NCBI RefSeq assembly: GCF_020177265.1
Contig: NZ_JAIVMC010000001.1
Location: forward strand, 744,001-808,000
Origin: Pseudooceanicola marinus
GTDB lineage: Bacteria > Pseudomonadota > Alphaproteobacteria > Rhodobacterales > Rhodobacteraceae
Reading direction: 5' to 3'
Length of the DNA: 64,000 nt
A program made the position numbers and the translations under genes. This document shows, in pieces, positions 8,994 through 18,976 of this stretch. Numbering within the stretch: the first letter of the stretch is position 1; each line of letters begins with the position of its first letter. The notes beneath the pieces were generated by a model that did not search any database, had not been told where the DNA came from, and saw nothing but the letters and a program-made list of their open reading frames with translations.

Positions 8994-9024
8994 GGACGGG
9001 TCGCGGAAGGACATGGGACCCGCC
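8994..9024 (+). promoter_or_regulatory. Hairpin in the rpsF leader
   Basis: GG-A-CGGGTC pairs with GACCCG-C-CC around a 14-base loop (GCGGAAGGACATGG), giving a stem with one internal A/C mismatch about 35 bases before the rpsF start. In many bacteria an S6:S18 complex binds a leader hairpin of rpsF for autoregulation. This is a candidate for such an element, but I cannot confirm the required loop nucleotides. Confidence 0.35.
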
Positions 9025-9059
9025 CTTTGAAATGCGCCTCGACAGAAACAGGAGTGCAC

Positions 9060-9413
9060 ATGCCGCTTTACGAGCATGTCTTCATCGCGCGCCAGGACCT
9101 TTCCAACGCGCAGGCCGAAGGTCTCATCGAACATTTCGGCGCCGTCCTTTCCGACAACGGCGGTAAGCTGGTTGATCAGGAATACTGGGGCGTCAAGACG
9201 ATGGCCTACAAGATCAACAAGAACCGCAAGGGCCACTACGCCTTCCTGAAGTCGGACGCCCCGTCGGCGGCCATTCAGGAAATGGAACGCCTGATGCGTC
9301 TGCATGACGACGTGATGCGCGTCCTGACCATCAAGGTCGACGAGCACGCCGAGGGCCCCTCGGTCCAGATGCAGAAACGCGACGAGCGCGAAGAGCGCCG
9401 CGGTCGCCGCTGA
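9060..9413 (+). CDS. rpsF: 30S ribosomal protein S6
   Basis: 117-residue S6, a component of the small-subunit platform that binds 16S rRNA together with S18. It begins MPLYEHVFIARQDLS and carries WGVKTMAYKINKNRKGHYAF, typical of alphaproteobacterial S6. The start is the ATG at 9060, preceded by CAGGAG. Upstream in-frame sequence is leader, not protein. It heads the rpsF-rpsR-rplI operon, with 26 bases to rpsR. The charged tail (RDEREERRGRR) is normal for the group. Confidence 0.97.
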   Translation: MPLYEHVFIARQDLSNAQAEGLIEHFGAVLSDNGGKLVDQEYWGVKTMAYKINKNRKGHYAFLKSDAPSAAIQEMERLMRLHDDVMRVLTIKVDEHAEGPSVQMQKRDEREERRGRR

Positions 9414-9439
9414 TCAGCCTGACAGAAAGGACATAAACC

Positions 9440-9667
9440 ATGGCCGCAAAACCGTTTTTCCGTCGCCGGAAGGTCTGCCCGTTCTCCGGTGAGAACGCGC
9501 CCAAGATCGACTACAAGGACACCCGTCTGCTGCAGCGCTACATCTCCGAGCGTGGCAAGATCGTGCCCTCCCGCATCACCGCCGTCTCGGCAAAGAAGCA
9601 GCGTGAACTGGCCCGTGCCATCAAGCGTGCCCGCTTCCTCGCCCTGCTGCCCTACGCCGTGAAGTAA
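9440..9667 (+). CDS. rpsR: 30S ribosomal protein S18
   Basis: 75-residue basic S18, the partner of S6 on the 30S platform. It carries [20 protein letters not shown] and the conserved [11 protein letters not shown]-type segment (here [20 protein letters not shown]), ending ALLPYAVK. The cysteine at the CPF motif is retained, so this looks like a zinc-capable or C+ remnant form. It lies between rpsF and rplI with short spacers and a clear GAAAGGA ribosome site. Confidence 0.97.
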   Translation: MAAKPFFRRRKVCPFSGENAPKIDYKDTRLLQRYISERGKIVPSRITAVSAKKQRELARAIKRARFLALLPYAVK

Positions 9668-9679
9668 GGAGCGATACCA

Positions 9680-10294
9680 ATGGAAGTCATCCTTCTCGAA
9701 CGCGTCGCCAAGCTCGGCCAGATGGGCGACGTCGTCTCCGTCAAGCCCGGCTACGCCCGCAACTACCTGCTGCTGCAGGGCAAGGCGCTGACCGCCTCCA
9801 AGGAAAACATTGCTCACTTCGAAGCGCAGAAAGCGCAGCTCGAAGCGAACAACCTGGAGACCAAGAAAGAAGCCGAAGCCCTGGGCGAGAAACTCGACGG
9901 TCAGAAGTTCGTCGTGATTCGCGCAGCCTCCGACGGCGGCAACCTCTACGGCTCCGTGTCTCCGCGTGACGTGGCAAACGTCGCCACCGAGAACGGCTAC
10001 ACCGTCGAGCGCAAGCAGGTCATCATCCCCGATCCCATCAAGGAACTGGGCCTGCACACCGCCGTCGTGCACCTGCACCCGGAAGTGGAAGTCGAAGTGA
10101 TCCTGAACGTCGCGCGTTCCCCCGAGGAAGCCGAGATCCAGGCACAGGGCAAGTCCATCCAGGAACTGGCTGCCGAGGAAGAAGCCGCCGCAGAGTTCGA
10201 GATCTCCGAACTCTTCGACGACCTCGGCTCCGCCGCCTCCGACGACGACGAGGGCGACGCCCCCGCCGCAACGACCTCGGAGGACGAGGACTGA
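9680..10294 (+). CDS. rplI: 50S ribosomal protein L9
   Basis: 204-residue L9, which binds 23S rRNA at the base of the L1 stalk and helps keep frame. The N-terminal domain [19 protein letters not shown] with [12 protein letters not shown] is canonical, followed by the long connecting helix and the C-terminal domain. It is about 55 residues longer than E. coli L9 because of a strongly acidic tail rich in Glu, Asp and Ala, a feature I associate with alphaproteobacterial L9. It is the last gene of the rpsF operon. AAGGAG lies ten bases before the ATG. Confidence 0.97.
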   Translation: MEVILLERVAKLGQMGDVVSVKPGYARNYLLLQGKALTASKENIAHFEAQKAQLEANNLETKKEAEALGEKLDGQKFVVIRAASDGGNLYGSVSPRDVANVATENGYTVERKQVIIPDPIKELGLHTAVVHLHPEVEVEVILNVARSPEEAEIQAQGKSIQELAAEEEAAAEFEISELFDDLGSAASDDDEGDAPAATTSEDED

Positions 10295-10331
10295 TCCTCG
10301 CCCGTTCGGCCCGTCACCGGGCAATCATCCA

Positions 10332-10361
10332 GACCGCGTCCCCCCGGGGGCGCGGTTTTTT
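10332..10361 (+). terminator. Terminator of the rpsF-rpsR-rplI operon
   Basis: GACCGCGTCCCCC pairs with GGGGGCGCGGTT and is followed by TTTTTT, 37 bases after the rplI stop. It is a strong intrinsic terminator. Confidence 0.9.
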
Positions 10362-10416
10362 CATGGGCGAGAGGCAACAGCCAGCCTGGCCCCTTCCCCT
10401 ATCGACGCGTATTGAT

Positions 10417-10489
10417 TTTCAGTGCGCAGCGGCACACAAACCTGCACGCCTGTGCAAATCACATTTTTTATTGTGCAATTTCAGTGCAC
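10417..10489 (+). promoter_or_regulatory. Repeated operator-like motifs upstream of gcd
   Basis: This AT-rich stretch holds TTTCAGTGC twice (10417-10425 and 10479-10487) and two TGTGCAA half-sites, TGTGCAAATCACA at 10451 and TGTGCAATTTCA at 10472, exactly 21 bases apart (two helical turns). GTGCA-ATTTCAG-TGCAC is also palindromic. Spacing and repetition suggest binding of a dimeric regulator at the gcd promoter. The regulator is unknown. Confidence 0.4.
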
Positions 10490-10650
10490 TATAGATATGA
10501 CTTGTTTAACGCAACATTTGACACTGACAACAAACGGCGCAACTCCCTGCGCAGGACACGCACAGTCTCGGGCCGCATTCCAGGCCTGACCTGCGACGGG
10601 TTTTGTGCAACCGGGGCCATTTTCCCTCGCCCCTACCGACGGAGTATTTC

Positions 10651-13053
10651 ATGTCCGAACCAGAGCTCCCCCGCGCCTCGCGCGCCGGGGTCATATTCAC
10701 AATCATAATCGGCGCGCTCTTCGCCCTGGCCGGGCTGGGCCTGGCCGTGGGCGGCGGGATGCTGATCGCGCGCGGCGGCAGCTGGTACTACCTGCTGATG
10801 GGTCTGGCCGTCCTGGCCACCGGGATCGAACTGATCCGCGGCAAGACCTCCGGCGCCGCCATCTACCTGGTCGCCTTCGTGGCCACCGTCATCTGGGCCT
10901 TCTGGGAAGCGGGCCTCGACTTCTGGCCGCTGCATGCGCGGATCTTCACCTTCCTCTGCGCGCTTTTCGTACTGTTCCTGATCGAGCCGATCATCGAACG
11001 CCGCGCCGGTCTGCGCGCGCGCAGCGGCACCTGGTACGGCGCCGCAGTGGTGGCGCTGGTCGCCATCCTTGGCATGGGCTACGGCATGTTCCTGCCGCAC
11101 GGCAAGCACTACGCCGAGGCCCCCACGGGTCAGACCTCGGCCCCCGACATGCCCGGCGACTGGTCCAACTACGGCGGCACCCCGAACGAAGACCGGTTCG
11201 TCGCCGCCGACCAGATCAACCGCGACACCGTCGAGCAGCTGGAAGTCGCCTGGACCTTCCGGACCGGCGAGATCCCCGAATCCACCGGCGGCGGGTTGGA
11301 AGACCAGAATACCCCGATGCAGGTCGGCGATACGCTCTACCTCTGCACCGCGGCCAACACCGTGATCGCGCTGGAAAGCGGCACCGGGGTCGAGAAATGG
11401 CGCCACGAGTTCCCCACCGACACCCGCACCTGGGTGCGCTGCCGCGGGCTGGCCTATTTCGACGCCTCCGCGCCGCTGCCGGAACCCGAAGCGCCCGACA
11501 GCAGTCCTGTCACGCCCCTGGCCACCGATCCGGCCACCTGTGAACAGCGCATCTTCATGAACACCATCGACGCCGTTCTGGTGGCGCTGGATGCCGAAAC
11601 CGGCGTGCTCTGCGAAGACTTCGGCGATGCAGGCATGATCGACCTGAAAGAGGGGCTGGGCGATGCCGAGGCGCCGCTCTACTCGCTGACCTCCGCGCCG
11701 CTGGTGGCAGGCACCACCGTCGTCGTCGGCGGCCGTGTCGCCGACAACGTGGCCCTCGACATGCCCGGCGGCGTGATGCGCGGCTTCGACGTGATGACCG
11801 GCGAGATGAAATGGGCCTTCGACCCCGGCAACCCCGAGGATCGCGATGCCCCGGCAGAGGGCGAGATCTTCACCCGCTCGACCCCCAATGTCTGGGCGCC
11901 GATGACCTATGACGCCTGGTCGAACACCGTCTTCATGCCCGTGGGCGGCGCGGCCATCGACCTCTGGGGCGTTGATCGCACGCCGGAGGACGAACGGTAC
12001 GGCGCCTCGATGCTGGCCCTGGACGCCACCACCGGGAACGAGAAGTGGGTCTACCAGACCGTGCACCACGACCTGTGGGACTTCGACGTGCCGATGCAGC
12101 CGACGCTGATCGACTTCGACGGCACGCCCGCGCTGACCTTCGGCACCAAGGCCGGCCAGATCTTCGTGCTGGACCGCCTGACCGGCCAGCCATTGACCGA
12201 GGTCGAGGAGATCGACGTGCAGCCCGCCACGATCCCCGGAGAGCCCTATGCCCTGAAGCAGCCGCTATCGGTCGGCATGCCGCAGATTGGCGCGCAGACG
12301 CTGGAAGAACGCGACATGTGGGGCGCCACGCCCTTTGACCAGCTGATGTGCCGCGTGATCTTCAAGGGCTATCGCTACGAGGGTCTCTTCACCGCGCCGG
12401 ACACCGATTACTCGCTGTCCTTCCCGGGCTCCCTGGGTGGCATGAACTGGGGCGGCCTGTCCTACGACCCGACGGCCAATACGCTGTATGTCAACGACAT
12501 GCGCCTGGGCCTTTATGTCCATATGGAAGAACGTGACGCCAATGCCGAAGCGTCGGACGGCAACGAAGACGTGAACACCGTCATGGGGGCCGTGCCGCTC
12601 ATGGGAACGCCCTACTCGGTGATCAAGGACCGCTTCCTGTCTCCGCTCGGCATTCCCTGCCAGGAGCCGCCCTTCGGCACGCTGACCTCCATCAACATGG
12701 ACACCCAGCAGGTGAACTGGGAAGTGCCGCTCGGCACCGTGCAGGACACCGTCCTCTTCGGCACCAAGATGCACCTGCCGATGCCCGTGGGCATGCCCAC
12801 GATCGGCGGCTCGCTGACCACCCAGGGCGGCCTGGTCTTCTTTGCCGCCACCCAGGACTACTGGCTGCGCGCCTTCGACAGCGCGACCGGGGAACAGGTC
12901 TGGAAGGCGCGCCTGCCCGTGGGCAGCCAGGGCACGCCGATGTCCTATGTCTCGCCCGAGACCGGCAAGCAGTACATCGTGATCTCCGCCGGTGGCGCGC
13001 GCCAGTCGCCCGACCGCGGCGACTACGTGATCGCCTACGCCCTGCCGGAGTGA
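10651..13053 (+). CDS. gcd: Membrane-bound PQQ-dependent glucose dehydrogenase family
   Basis: 800-residue quinoprotein dehydrogenase of the glucose/quinate/shikimate family. Residues about 1-145 contain five transmembrane helices. The remainder is the periplasmic PQQ beta-propeller, with repeats such as DWSNYGGTPNEDRF (start of the barrel), TTGNEKWVYQTVHHDLWDFD and GMNWGGLSYDP. Such enzymes oxidise aldose sugars in the periplasm and pass electrons to ubiquinone. Length equals that of E. coli Gcd, so glucose is the default substrate, but quinate is not excluded. The ATG at 10651 follows GGAGTATTTC. No pqq biosynthesis gene is in the window, so the cofactor must come from elsewhere. Confidence 0.9.
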   Translation: MSEPELPRASRAGVIFTIIIGALFALAGLGLAVGGGMLIARGGSWYYLLMGLAVLATGIELIRGKTSGAAIYLVAFVATVIWAFWEAGLDFWPLHARIFTFLCALFVLFLIEPIIERRAGLRARSGTWYGAAVVALVAILGMGYGMFLPHGKHYAEAPTGQTSAPDMPGDWSNYGGTPNEDRFVAADQINRDTVEQLEVAWTFRTGEIPESTGGGLEDQNTPMQVGDTLYLCTAANTVIALESGTGVEKWRHEFPTDTRTWVRCRGLAYFDASAPLPEPEAPDSSPVTPLATDPATCEQRIFMNTIDAVLVALDAETGVLCEDFGDAGMIDLKEGLGDAEAPLYSLTSAPLVAGTTVVVGGRVADNVALDMPGGVMRGFDVMTGEMKWAFDPGNPEDRDAPAEGEIFTRSTPNVWAPMTYDAWSNTVFMPVGGAAIDLWGVDRTPEDERYGASMLALDATTGNEKWVYQTVHHDLWDFDVPMQPTLIDFDGTPALTFGTKAGQIFVLDRLTGQPLTEVEEIDVQPATIPGEPYALKQPLSVGMPQIGAQTLEERDMWGATPFDQLMCRVIFKGYRYEGLFTAPDTDYSLSFPGSLGGMNWGGLSYDPTANTLYVNDMRLGLYVHMEERDANAEASDGNEDVNTVMGAVPLMGTPYSVIKDRFLSPLGIPCQEPPFGTLTSINMDTQQVNWEVPLGTVQDTVLFGTKMHLPMPVGMPTIGGSLTTQGGLVFFAATQDYWLRAFDSATGEQVWKARLPVGSQGTPMSYVSPETGKQYIVISAGGARQSPDRGDYVIAYALPE

Positions 13054-13091
13054 TCCGGGCCATCTGAGGCATCACCGCCTTGGTGCATGAC

Positions 13092-13126
13092 AAGGGCCTG
13101 TCCGGGAAACCGGGCAGGCCTTTTCC
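13092..13126 (+). terminator. Terminator after gcd
   Basis: AAGGGCCTGTCCGG, then GAAA, then CCGGGCAGGCCTTTT forms a long G/C stem (one G-G step offset) with a T-run, about 40 bases after the gcd stop. Confidence 0.85.
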
Positions 13127-13150
13127 GTCGTGCCACCAGGCCAGGGAGGA

Positions 13151-13220
13151 AGGGGGGCCTTGCCCCCCTCTTGAGCCTGCGGCTCAATTCACCCCCTGCG
13201 AGTATTTTCTCCGAGGTGAA
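13151..13220 (+). repeat. Dispersed GAGTATTT element (copy)
   Basis: AGGGGGGCCTTGCCCCCCT, a small hairpin around GAGCCTGCGGCTC, then GCGAGTATTTTCTCCGAGGTG. Order and core match the element at 59789-59845. Such modular repeats are, as I recall, common between genes in Rhodobacterales; the function is unknown. Confidence 0.55.
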
Positions 13221-13339
13221 GATGGAAGATCGCGGTCAGAGGGCAACCTGTGGTCCAAGCGCCGAGGCTGCACGCCCCTGGTGGAAAAGTCGGCCACGAG
13301 CAGGGCGGCCTTGCGCCTGTTTGTGGGGGACCGCCGGCT

Positions 13340-14770
<1,431 letters not shown>

Positions 14771-14789
14771 GACGAAGCTGGAGAGAGAA

Positions 14790-15269
14790 ATGCTCGACCC
14801 CAGAGACAAGCGGCTGCTGCTGGCCCTGCAACGCGACGCGCGCCGCACCAATGCCGATCTGGCCGAGGAGGTGGGGCTGTCGCTGTCGGCCTGCGCCAAG
14901 CGCGTGGCGCGGCTCTGGTCGGAGGGTTACCTGGCCCGGGCGGTGGCGCTGATCGACCGCCGCCGGTTCCGCAAACCCGTCTCGGCCGCGGTGCTGGTCA
15001 CGCTGACCGCGCCCAAGGCCTCGGTCAGCCAGGACTTCGCCCGCCGGATCACCGCCTGCGAACAGGTCACCCAGGTGCACGCGGTCACGGGGGAATTCGA
15101 CTTCCTGCTGATCGTGCAGGAACGCTCGATCGACGCCTACCACGACTTCGCCCAGGAGGTGTTCGGCGAATGGCCCTCGGTCGCCTCCTACAGGACGAAC
15201 TTCCTGCTGCGATCCTTCAAGAACGAGAACACCCTGCCCGCCTTCTGCCTGACCGAGGTGGAGGACTGA
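14790..15269 (+). CDS. Lrp/AsnC family transcriptional regulator
   Basis: 159-residue feast/famine regulator. The N-terminal winged helix-turn-helix (LDPRDKRLLLALQRDARRTN, then LAEEVGLSLSACAKRVARL) is followed by the RAM ligand-binding domain with ACEQVTQVHAVTGEFDFLLI. These proteins form octamers that sense amino acids. The gene is divergent from the dgdA-type enzyme with a 160-base shared region containing an AT palindrome, so the most likely target is that gene and its own promoter. AGAGAGAA precedes the ATG. The RAM glycine-rich turn (TGEFD) is intact. Confidence 0.92.
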   Translation: MLDPRDKRLLLALQRDARRTNADLAEEVGLSLSACAKRVARLWSEGYLARAVALIDRRRFRKPVSAAVLVTLTAPKASVSQDFARRITACEQVTQVHAVTGEFDFLLIVQERSIDAYHDFAQEVFGEWPSVASYRTNFLLRSFKNENTLPAFCLTEVED

Positions 15270-15272
15270 ATC

Positions 15273-16091
15273 CTACTCGGCCGCCAGCGCCGCCTCATGC
15301 CGCAGAGGATCTAGATCGGCCAGCAGGGGGAACCGCGCTCTCAGCAGGCGCATCTGGAAGGATTTCAGCGGCTTCTCGGGCTTGAAGATCCCCCGGCTGT
15401 CGTTGCTGCCATGGATCGAGCGCAGGTAGTAGAAGCGCATGTCATTCACCACCCGGCTGGGGTGATGGATGGCCAGTTTGCTATGCGACACCAGATAGAC
15501 ATTGCGCGGGCTGTCGGGGCGGGCCAGCAGGGTCAGCCCAAGGTTGGTGTAGGGCACATCCCGGGTGTAGTAGCCATAACCGCCCCCCTTCTCGCTGACC
15601 AGAGAGACCCCGCGAGAGAAGGACAGGAAGCAATAGGGCCGATGCGGCGGCACGCGCGGAATGGCCAGTTCGGCGTCGCGGCGCAGTTCGGTCATGAAAT
15701 CGGCCGAGAGCGCGTCATCATCATCCAGAACGATCTGCGCCACATGATCGTGGCCATGGCCCGCCACCAGTTCCTGCTGGATCTCGCGAAACACCTCGCC
15801 GGCCTTGGCCGGGGGCCTGGGGTAGACGCGCGCCCGATCACCCAGCACATCACAGGCCGCTTCGCGCAAAAGCTTCAGGTGCTCCTTCGGCAGATCGTCG
15901 CTGGTCAGAATGCCCAGGACGAAATCCTTCTCCTCCTGGTCCCGCAGGGAGGCCAGAGCGATCTGGCGGAACATTCTGAACCGCTCGGCAAGACGGTCGG
16001 GGTCAAACAGGATTGCCTTGTCCCTGCTGGCCTTGGACCGCCAGGCCGATGTCCCGAAATAAGAATAGCGCATCTGCACAAATCGCAGCAT
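15273..16091 (-). CDS. Putative rhamnosyltransferase-like glycosyltransferase
   Basis: 272-residue protein resembling the 'putative rhamnosyl transferase' family of alphaproteobacteria. It opens LRFVQMRYSYFGTSAW and carries FRQIALASLRDQEEKDFVLG followed by an acidic DDDDALS segment (near 132-138), which is the likely metal/nucleotide-sugar binding site of a GT-A-type fold. No membrane segment is seen. Sugar and acceptor are unknown; a surface polysaccharide is likely. Two starts are possible: ATG 16091 (GGGACGG upstream) and GTG 16121, ten codons earlier. I prefer the ATG. It is convergent with the Lrp gene and separated by only three bases from its stop. Confidence 0.7.
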   Translation of the reverse strand: MLRFVQMRYSYFGTSAWRSKASRDKAILFDPDRLAERFRMFRQIALASLRDQEEKDFVLGILTSDDLPKEHLKLLREAACDVLGDRARVYPRPPAKAGEVFREIQQELVAGHGHDHVAQIVLDDDDALSADFMTELRRDAELAIPRVPPHRPYCFLSFSRGVSLVSEKGGGYGYYTRDVPYTNLGLTLLARPDSPRNVYLVSHSKLAIHHPSRVVNDMRFYYLRSIHGSNDSRGIFKPEKPLKSFQMRLLRARFPLLADLDPLRHEAALAAE

Positions 16092-16336
16092 CGGATCCGT
16101 CCCAGATCTGATTTGTCCCACGGCGCGCCCGGCGGCGCCTCACCCTGTCCCCAAGGTGTCTGACCAGGCGCCGGACAGACTGACGTTATTAGGCATCATT
16201 TGCCCGACCCCATCAAGTGACCCGAACGTAGACATAGGTACGCCAGGGTCCATCGCCTGGCGCGGCGGCGGTTTGACCTGTCCGGCATAAAACCAGCCTG
16301 CAGCGGGGGGGCGCTAATCCAAGCCTGTCCCGGAAC

Positions 16337-16363
16337 GCAAAAAGCCGCCCCGAGGGGCGGCTT
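16337..16363 (-). terminator. Terminator after tig
   Basis: On the minus strand AAGCCGCCCCTCGGGGCGGCTTTTTG is a near-perfect stem with a T-run, 23 bases past the tig stop. Confidence 0.9.
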
Positions 16364-16386
16364 CCGTAATCCGGGAGGACCGGGGA

Positions 16387-17715
16387 TCACTCGTCTTCGA
16401 GTTCTTCCACGGCTTTCTGCAGGTCTTCCTTGGTGGTTTCCACCTCGGACACCTCGGCCAGCTCGAAGACATAGTCGACGACCTTGTCCTCGAAGATCGG
16501 CGCGCGCAGCTGCTGTTGCATCTGCGGGTTCTGCTGAACGAATTCGAAGAACTGACGTTCCTGGCCCGGGTACTGGCGCGCCTGGTTCATGACCGCCTGG
16601 GTCATTTCCTGATCGGTCACTTCGACCTCGGCCTTCTGCCCCAGCTCGGCCAGCAGCAGGCCCAGTTTCACGCGGCGCTCGGCGAGCTTGTTGTGCTCAT
16701 CCGTCGGCTCGATCTTGTCGTGGTCGTGGCCCTGGTGATCCGGGTGTTCCTCGTGCCACAGCTGGTGCGCGATCTGGCCGGCTTCGGCTTCCACCAGGCT
16801 CGGCGGCAGTTCGAAGGTCACGGTCTCGTCCAGAACGTCCAGCAGCTTGCGCTTCATGACGGCGCGGGCGGCGCCGGCGTATTCGGCTTCCAGGCGCTCG
16901 GCGATCTGAGCCTTCAGCGCGGCGAGGTCTTCAGCGCCGAACTTCTTGGCCAGTTCGTCGTCGATCTCGGCGGCCTTGGGGGCCTTCACTTCCTTGATCT
17001 TGCACTCGAAGACCGCGGCCTTGCCGGCCAGGTTCTCGGCGCCGTATTCCTCGGGGAAGGACACTTCGACGTTCTTCTCGTCGCCGGCCTTCACGCCGAC
17101 CAGCTGTTCCTCGAAACCGGGGATGAAGCTGTTGGAGCCCAGGACCAGCGGGTAGTCCTCGGCGGCACCGCCATCGAAGGCTTCGCCGTCGATCTTGCCC
17201 AGGAAGTCGATGACGACCTGGTCGCCATCTTCGGCTGCGCCGTCCTTGGCTTCGAAGTCCTGCGCGGTCTCGGCCAGGTTGGCCAGGGCCTCTTCCACGG
17301 CGTCGTCACCGGCCTTGGCAACCATCTTTTCCAGCTTGATGGACTTCAGGTCGACCTCGGGGATCTCCGGCAGCTTTTCGTAGGACATCTCGACGACGAC
17401 ATCGTCGCCCTCTTTCCAGGTCTCGCCGTCAACCATGTTGACCGCGGGCTGCATGGCGGGCTTGTCGCCGGTCTCTTCGAAGTGGGCGTTCATGGCGCCG
17501 TCGACGCTTTCCTGCATCGCTTCGCCCAGAACCCGCTGGCCGAACTGCTTCTTCAGCAGAGCCATGGGCACCTTGCCCTTGCGGAAGCCCTTCATTTCGA
17601 CTTCCGGCTGTGCTTCAGCCAGCTTCTCGTTGACCTTGGCATCCAGCTCATCGGCCGTGAGGGTGATCGTGTAGCCGCGTTTCAGCCCCTCATTCAGGGT
17701 CTCGGTGACCTGCAT
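16387..17715 (-). CDS. tig: Trigger factor
   Basis: 442-residue ribosome-associated chaperone and peptidyl-prolyl isomerase. The ribosome-binding signature GFRKGKVP is at 43-50. An FKBP-type domain lies near 150-245 ([21 protein letters not shown]), followed by the helical C-terminal chaperone arms, ending in an acidic Glu-rich tail. The ATG at 17715 follows GGAAGGACAAGCGACG; an ATG six codons upstream is possible but has a poorer site. Monocistronic, with its own terminator. The gap 17716-18002 holds its upstream region and nothing else I can support. Confidence 0.97.
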   Translation of the reverse strand: MQVTETLNEGLKRGYTITLTADELDAKVNEKLAEAQPEVEMKGFRKGKVPMALLKKQFGQRVLGEAMQESVDGAMNAHFEETGDKPAMQPAVNMVDGETWKEGDDVVVEMSYEKLPEIPEVDLKSIKLEKMVAKAGDDAVEEALANLAETAQDFEAKDGAAEDGDQVVIDFLGKIDGEAFDGGAAEDYPLVLGSNSFIPGFEEQLVGVKAGDEKNVEVSFPEEYGAENLAGKAAVFECKIKEVKAPKAAEIDDELAKKFGAEDLAALKAQIAERLEAEYAGAARAVMKRKLLDVLDETVTFELPPSLVEAEAGQIAHQLWHEEHPDHQGHDHDKIEPTDEHNKLAERRVKLGLLLAELGQKAEVEVTDQEMTQAVMNQARQYPGQERQFFEFVQQNPQMQQQLRAPIFEDKVVDYVFELAEVSEVETTKEDLQKAVEELEDE

Positions 17716-18002
17716 CGTCGCTTGTCCTTCCATACCGGGGGCCGCGTCTCTCGCACGGCCATCGAAATCAGACGCCCTTCTATGAGCAGGCCTGCGCCGT
17801 TGCAAGGTATAAGGCAGCGGAATCCGCCTCTCCCGGCGCCTTTCTGCGCTGGATCGGACCTTTTGGGCCTGGCTTCGATGGTACGGGGCCTGGTGCGCGG
17901 CCCTGGCAGCCGCCCAGCACCGTGGCCGCAGCGGCCCGGGCGGCTGGAACAGGGGCCGCCAAGGCGAATGATCCGGGGCAAATGCCGGGGTGGCGGGACC
18001 GA

Positions 18003-18899
18003 TCAGCCGCTTTCGTAAAGCGTGACCGCCTGGTTCATCTCCCGCAGGGCGACCTCTCCGTGGTAGAGCAGCCGCGACAGCTGCTCCGTCTCCACCGGCC
18101 CGCCCTCGGCGATCTCACGCAGGATCGGGTCCATCCAGTCCCAGATCGCCTGGACCAGCTCCAGCTGCATGTCGACCTCGAAGGTGGGTGGGGGGATGAT
18201 CCCGTCCCAGGCATTGCCCGCGCGCAGCTTGTAGAGGCTGGAGCTGAACAGGGCGACGGTGGACAGCAGCGCCTTGCGGTCCTCCTCGGGCGCGATGCCC
18301 CGCCCGACCATGCAGGCCTCCTTCAGGGCCTTCATGATCAGCATCCGCTGACGACCGGCGATATTCAGCGCCGTCGCAAGTTCCGGGGCGATCAGACCCT
18401 CACCATAAAGACGTTCCATCACCCCGACCGAGGCATTCATCTTTGCCAGGACGGCCGGGTTGCGCGCATGAATGGCCCGCAACGTGGCGCTGCGGCCGCG
18501 ATCGACGTAGAGCGACACCGCCTGCCCGTAGCCGCCCCAAAGCTCATCCACCAGGGCGAGGCTGTCCAGTACCTCGGGTCGCGTCTCCACCGGCAGGCCG
18601 AGCTCCTCATCTCCGAACCGGAGGCCCCGCAGGGTACGGTCGAACAGGCCATGGGCGGCCTCGGCCCGGGCCAGGGCGTTTTCGGTCTGCACATCGGAAT
18701 CGGCCATGCAGGCCAGCATCGCCATGCGCTGCGACAGCATGCGTTGGCGCCCGGCGAGGTTGATCTTGCGCTTCGCGGCCTCCGCCCCGATCAGCGTTTC
18801 CGCCTGCGCCGACGGCGCGGGCGGCAGCACCACGGCCCCCAGGGCCAGGCAGAGGGCAGACAGGACGGCGCAAAGGCGTCGGAACGGCAGGGTTGGCAT
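18003..18899 (-). CDS. Secreted protein with two PilJ-type repeats
   Basis: 298-residue exported protein. After a signal peptide (cleavage near AQA, residue 33), it contains two copies of the PilJ / type IV pili methyl-accepting chemotaxis N-terminal domain. The hallmark helix reads [14 protein letters not shown] at 46-59 and [14 protein letters not shown] at 178-191. In chemoreceptors and nitrate sensors this domain is a periplasmic four-helix sensor module (NIT-like). Here there is no transmembrane or signalling part, so the protein may be a soluble periplasmic sensor or binder. ATG 18899 is preferred over 18905 because GAGGGA is six bases upstream of it and abuts the other. Its neighbours do not fix a role. 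Confidence 0.75.
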   Translation of the reverse strand: MPTLPFRRLCAVLSALCLALGAVVLPPAPSAQAETLIGAEAAKRKINLAGRQRMLSQRMAMLACMADSDVQTENALARAEAAHGLFDRTLRGLRFGDEELGLPVETRPEVLDSLALVDELWGGYGQAVSLYVDRGRSATLRAIHARNPAVLAKMNASVGVMERLYGEGLIAPELATALNIAGRQRMLIMKALKEACMVGRGIAPEEDRKALLSTVALFSSSLYKLRAGNAWDGIIPPPTFEVDMQLELVQAIWDWMDPILREIAEGGPVETEQLSRLLYHGEVALREMNQAVTLYESG

Positions 18900-18976
18900 C
18901 CTCATTCCCTCGGCTGCGGCAGGATGCCGGCAGAGAACCCCAGCCGGGTGGAGATTTCGTTAAGCCGCGCCGGCCC

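Noticed and set aside
10633-12069. 478-codon frame antisense to gcd
   Set aside because: Shadow of the glucose dehydrogenase gene; composition is Gly/His/Val-biased, with no ribosome site or conserved motif.
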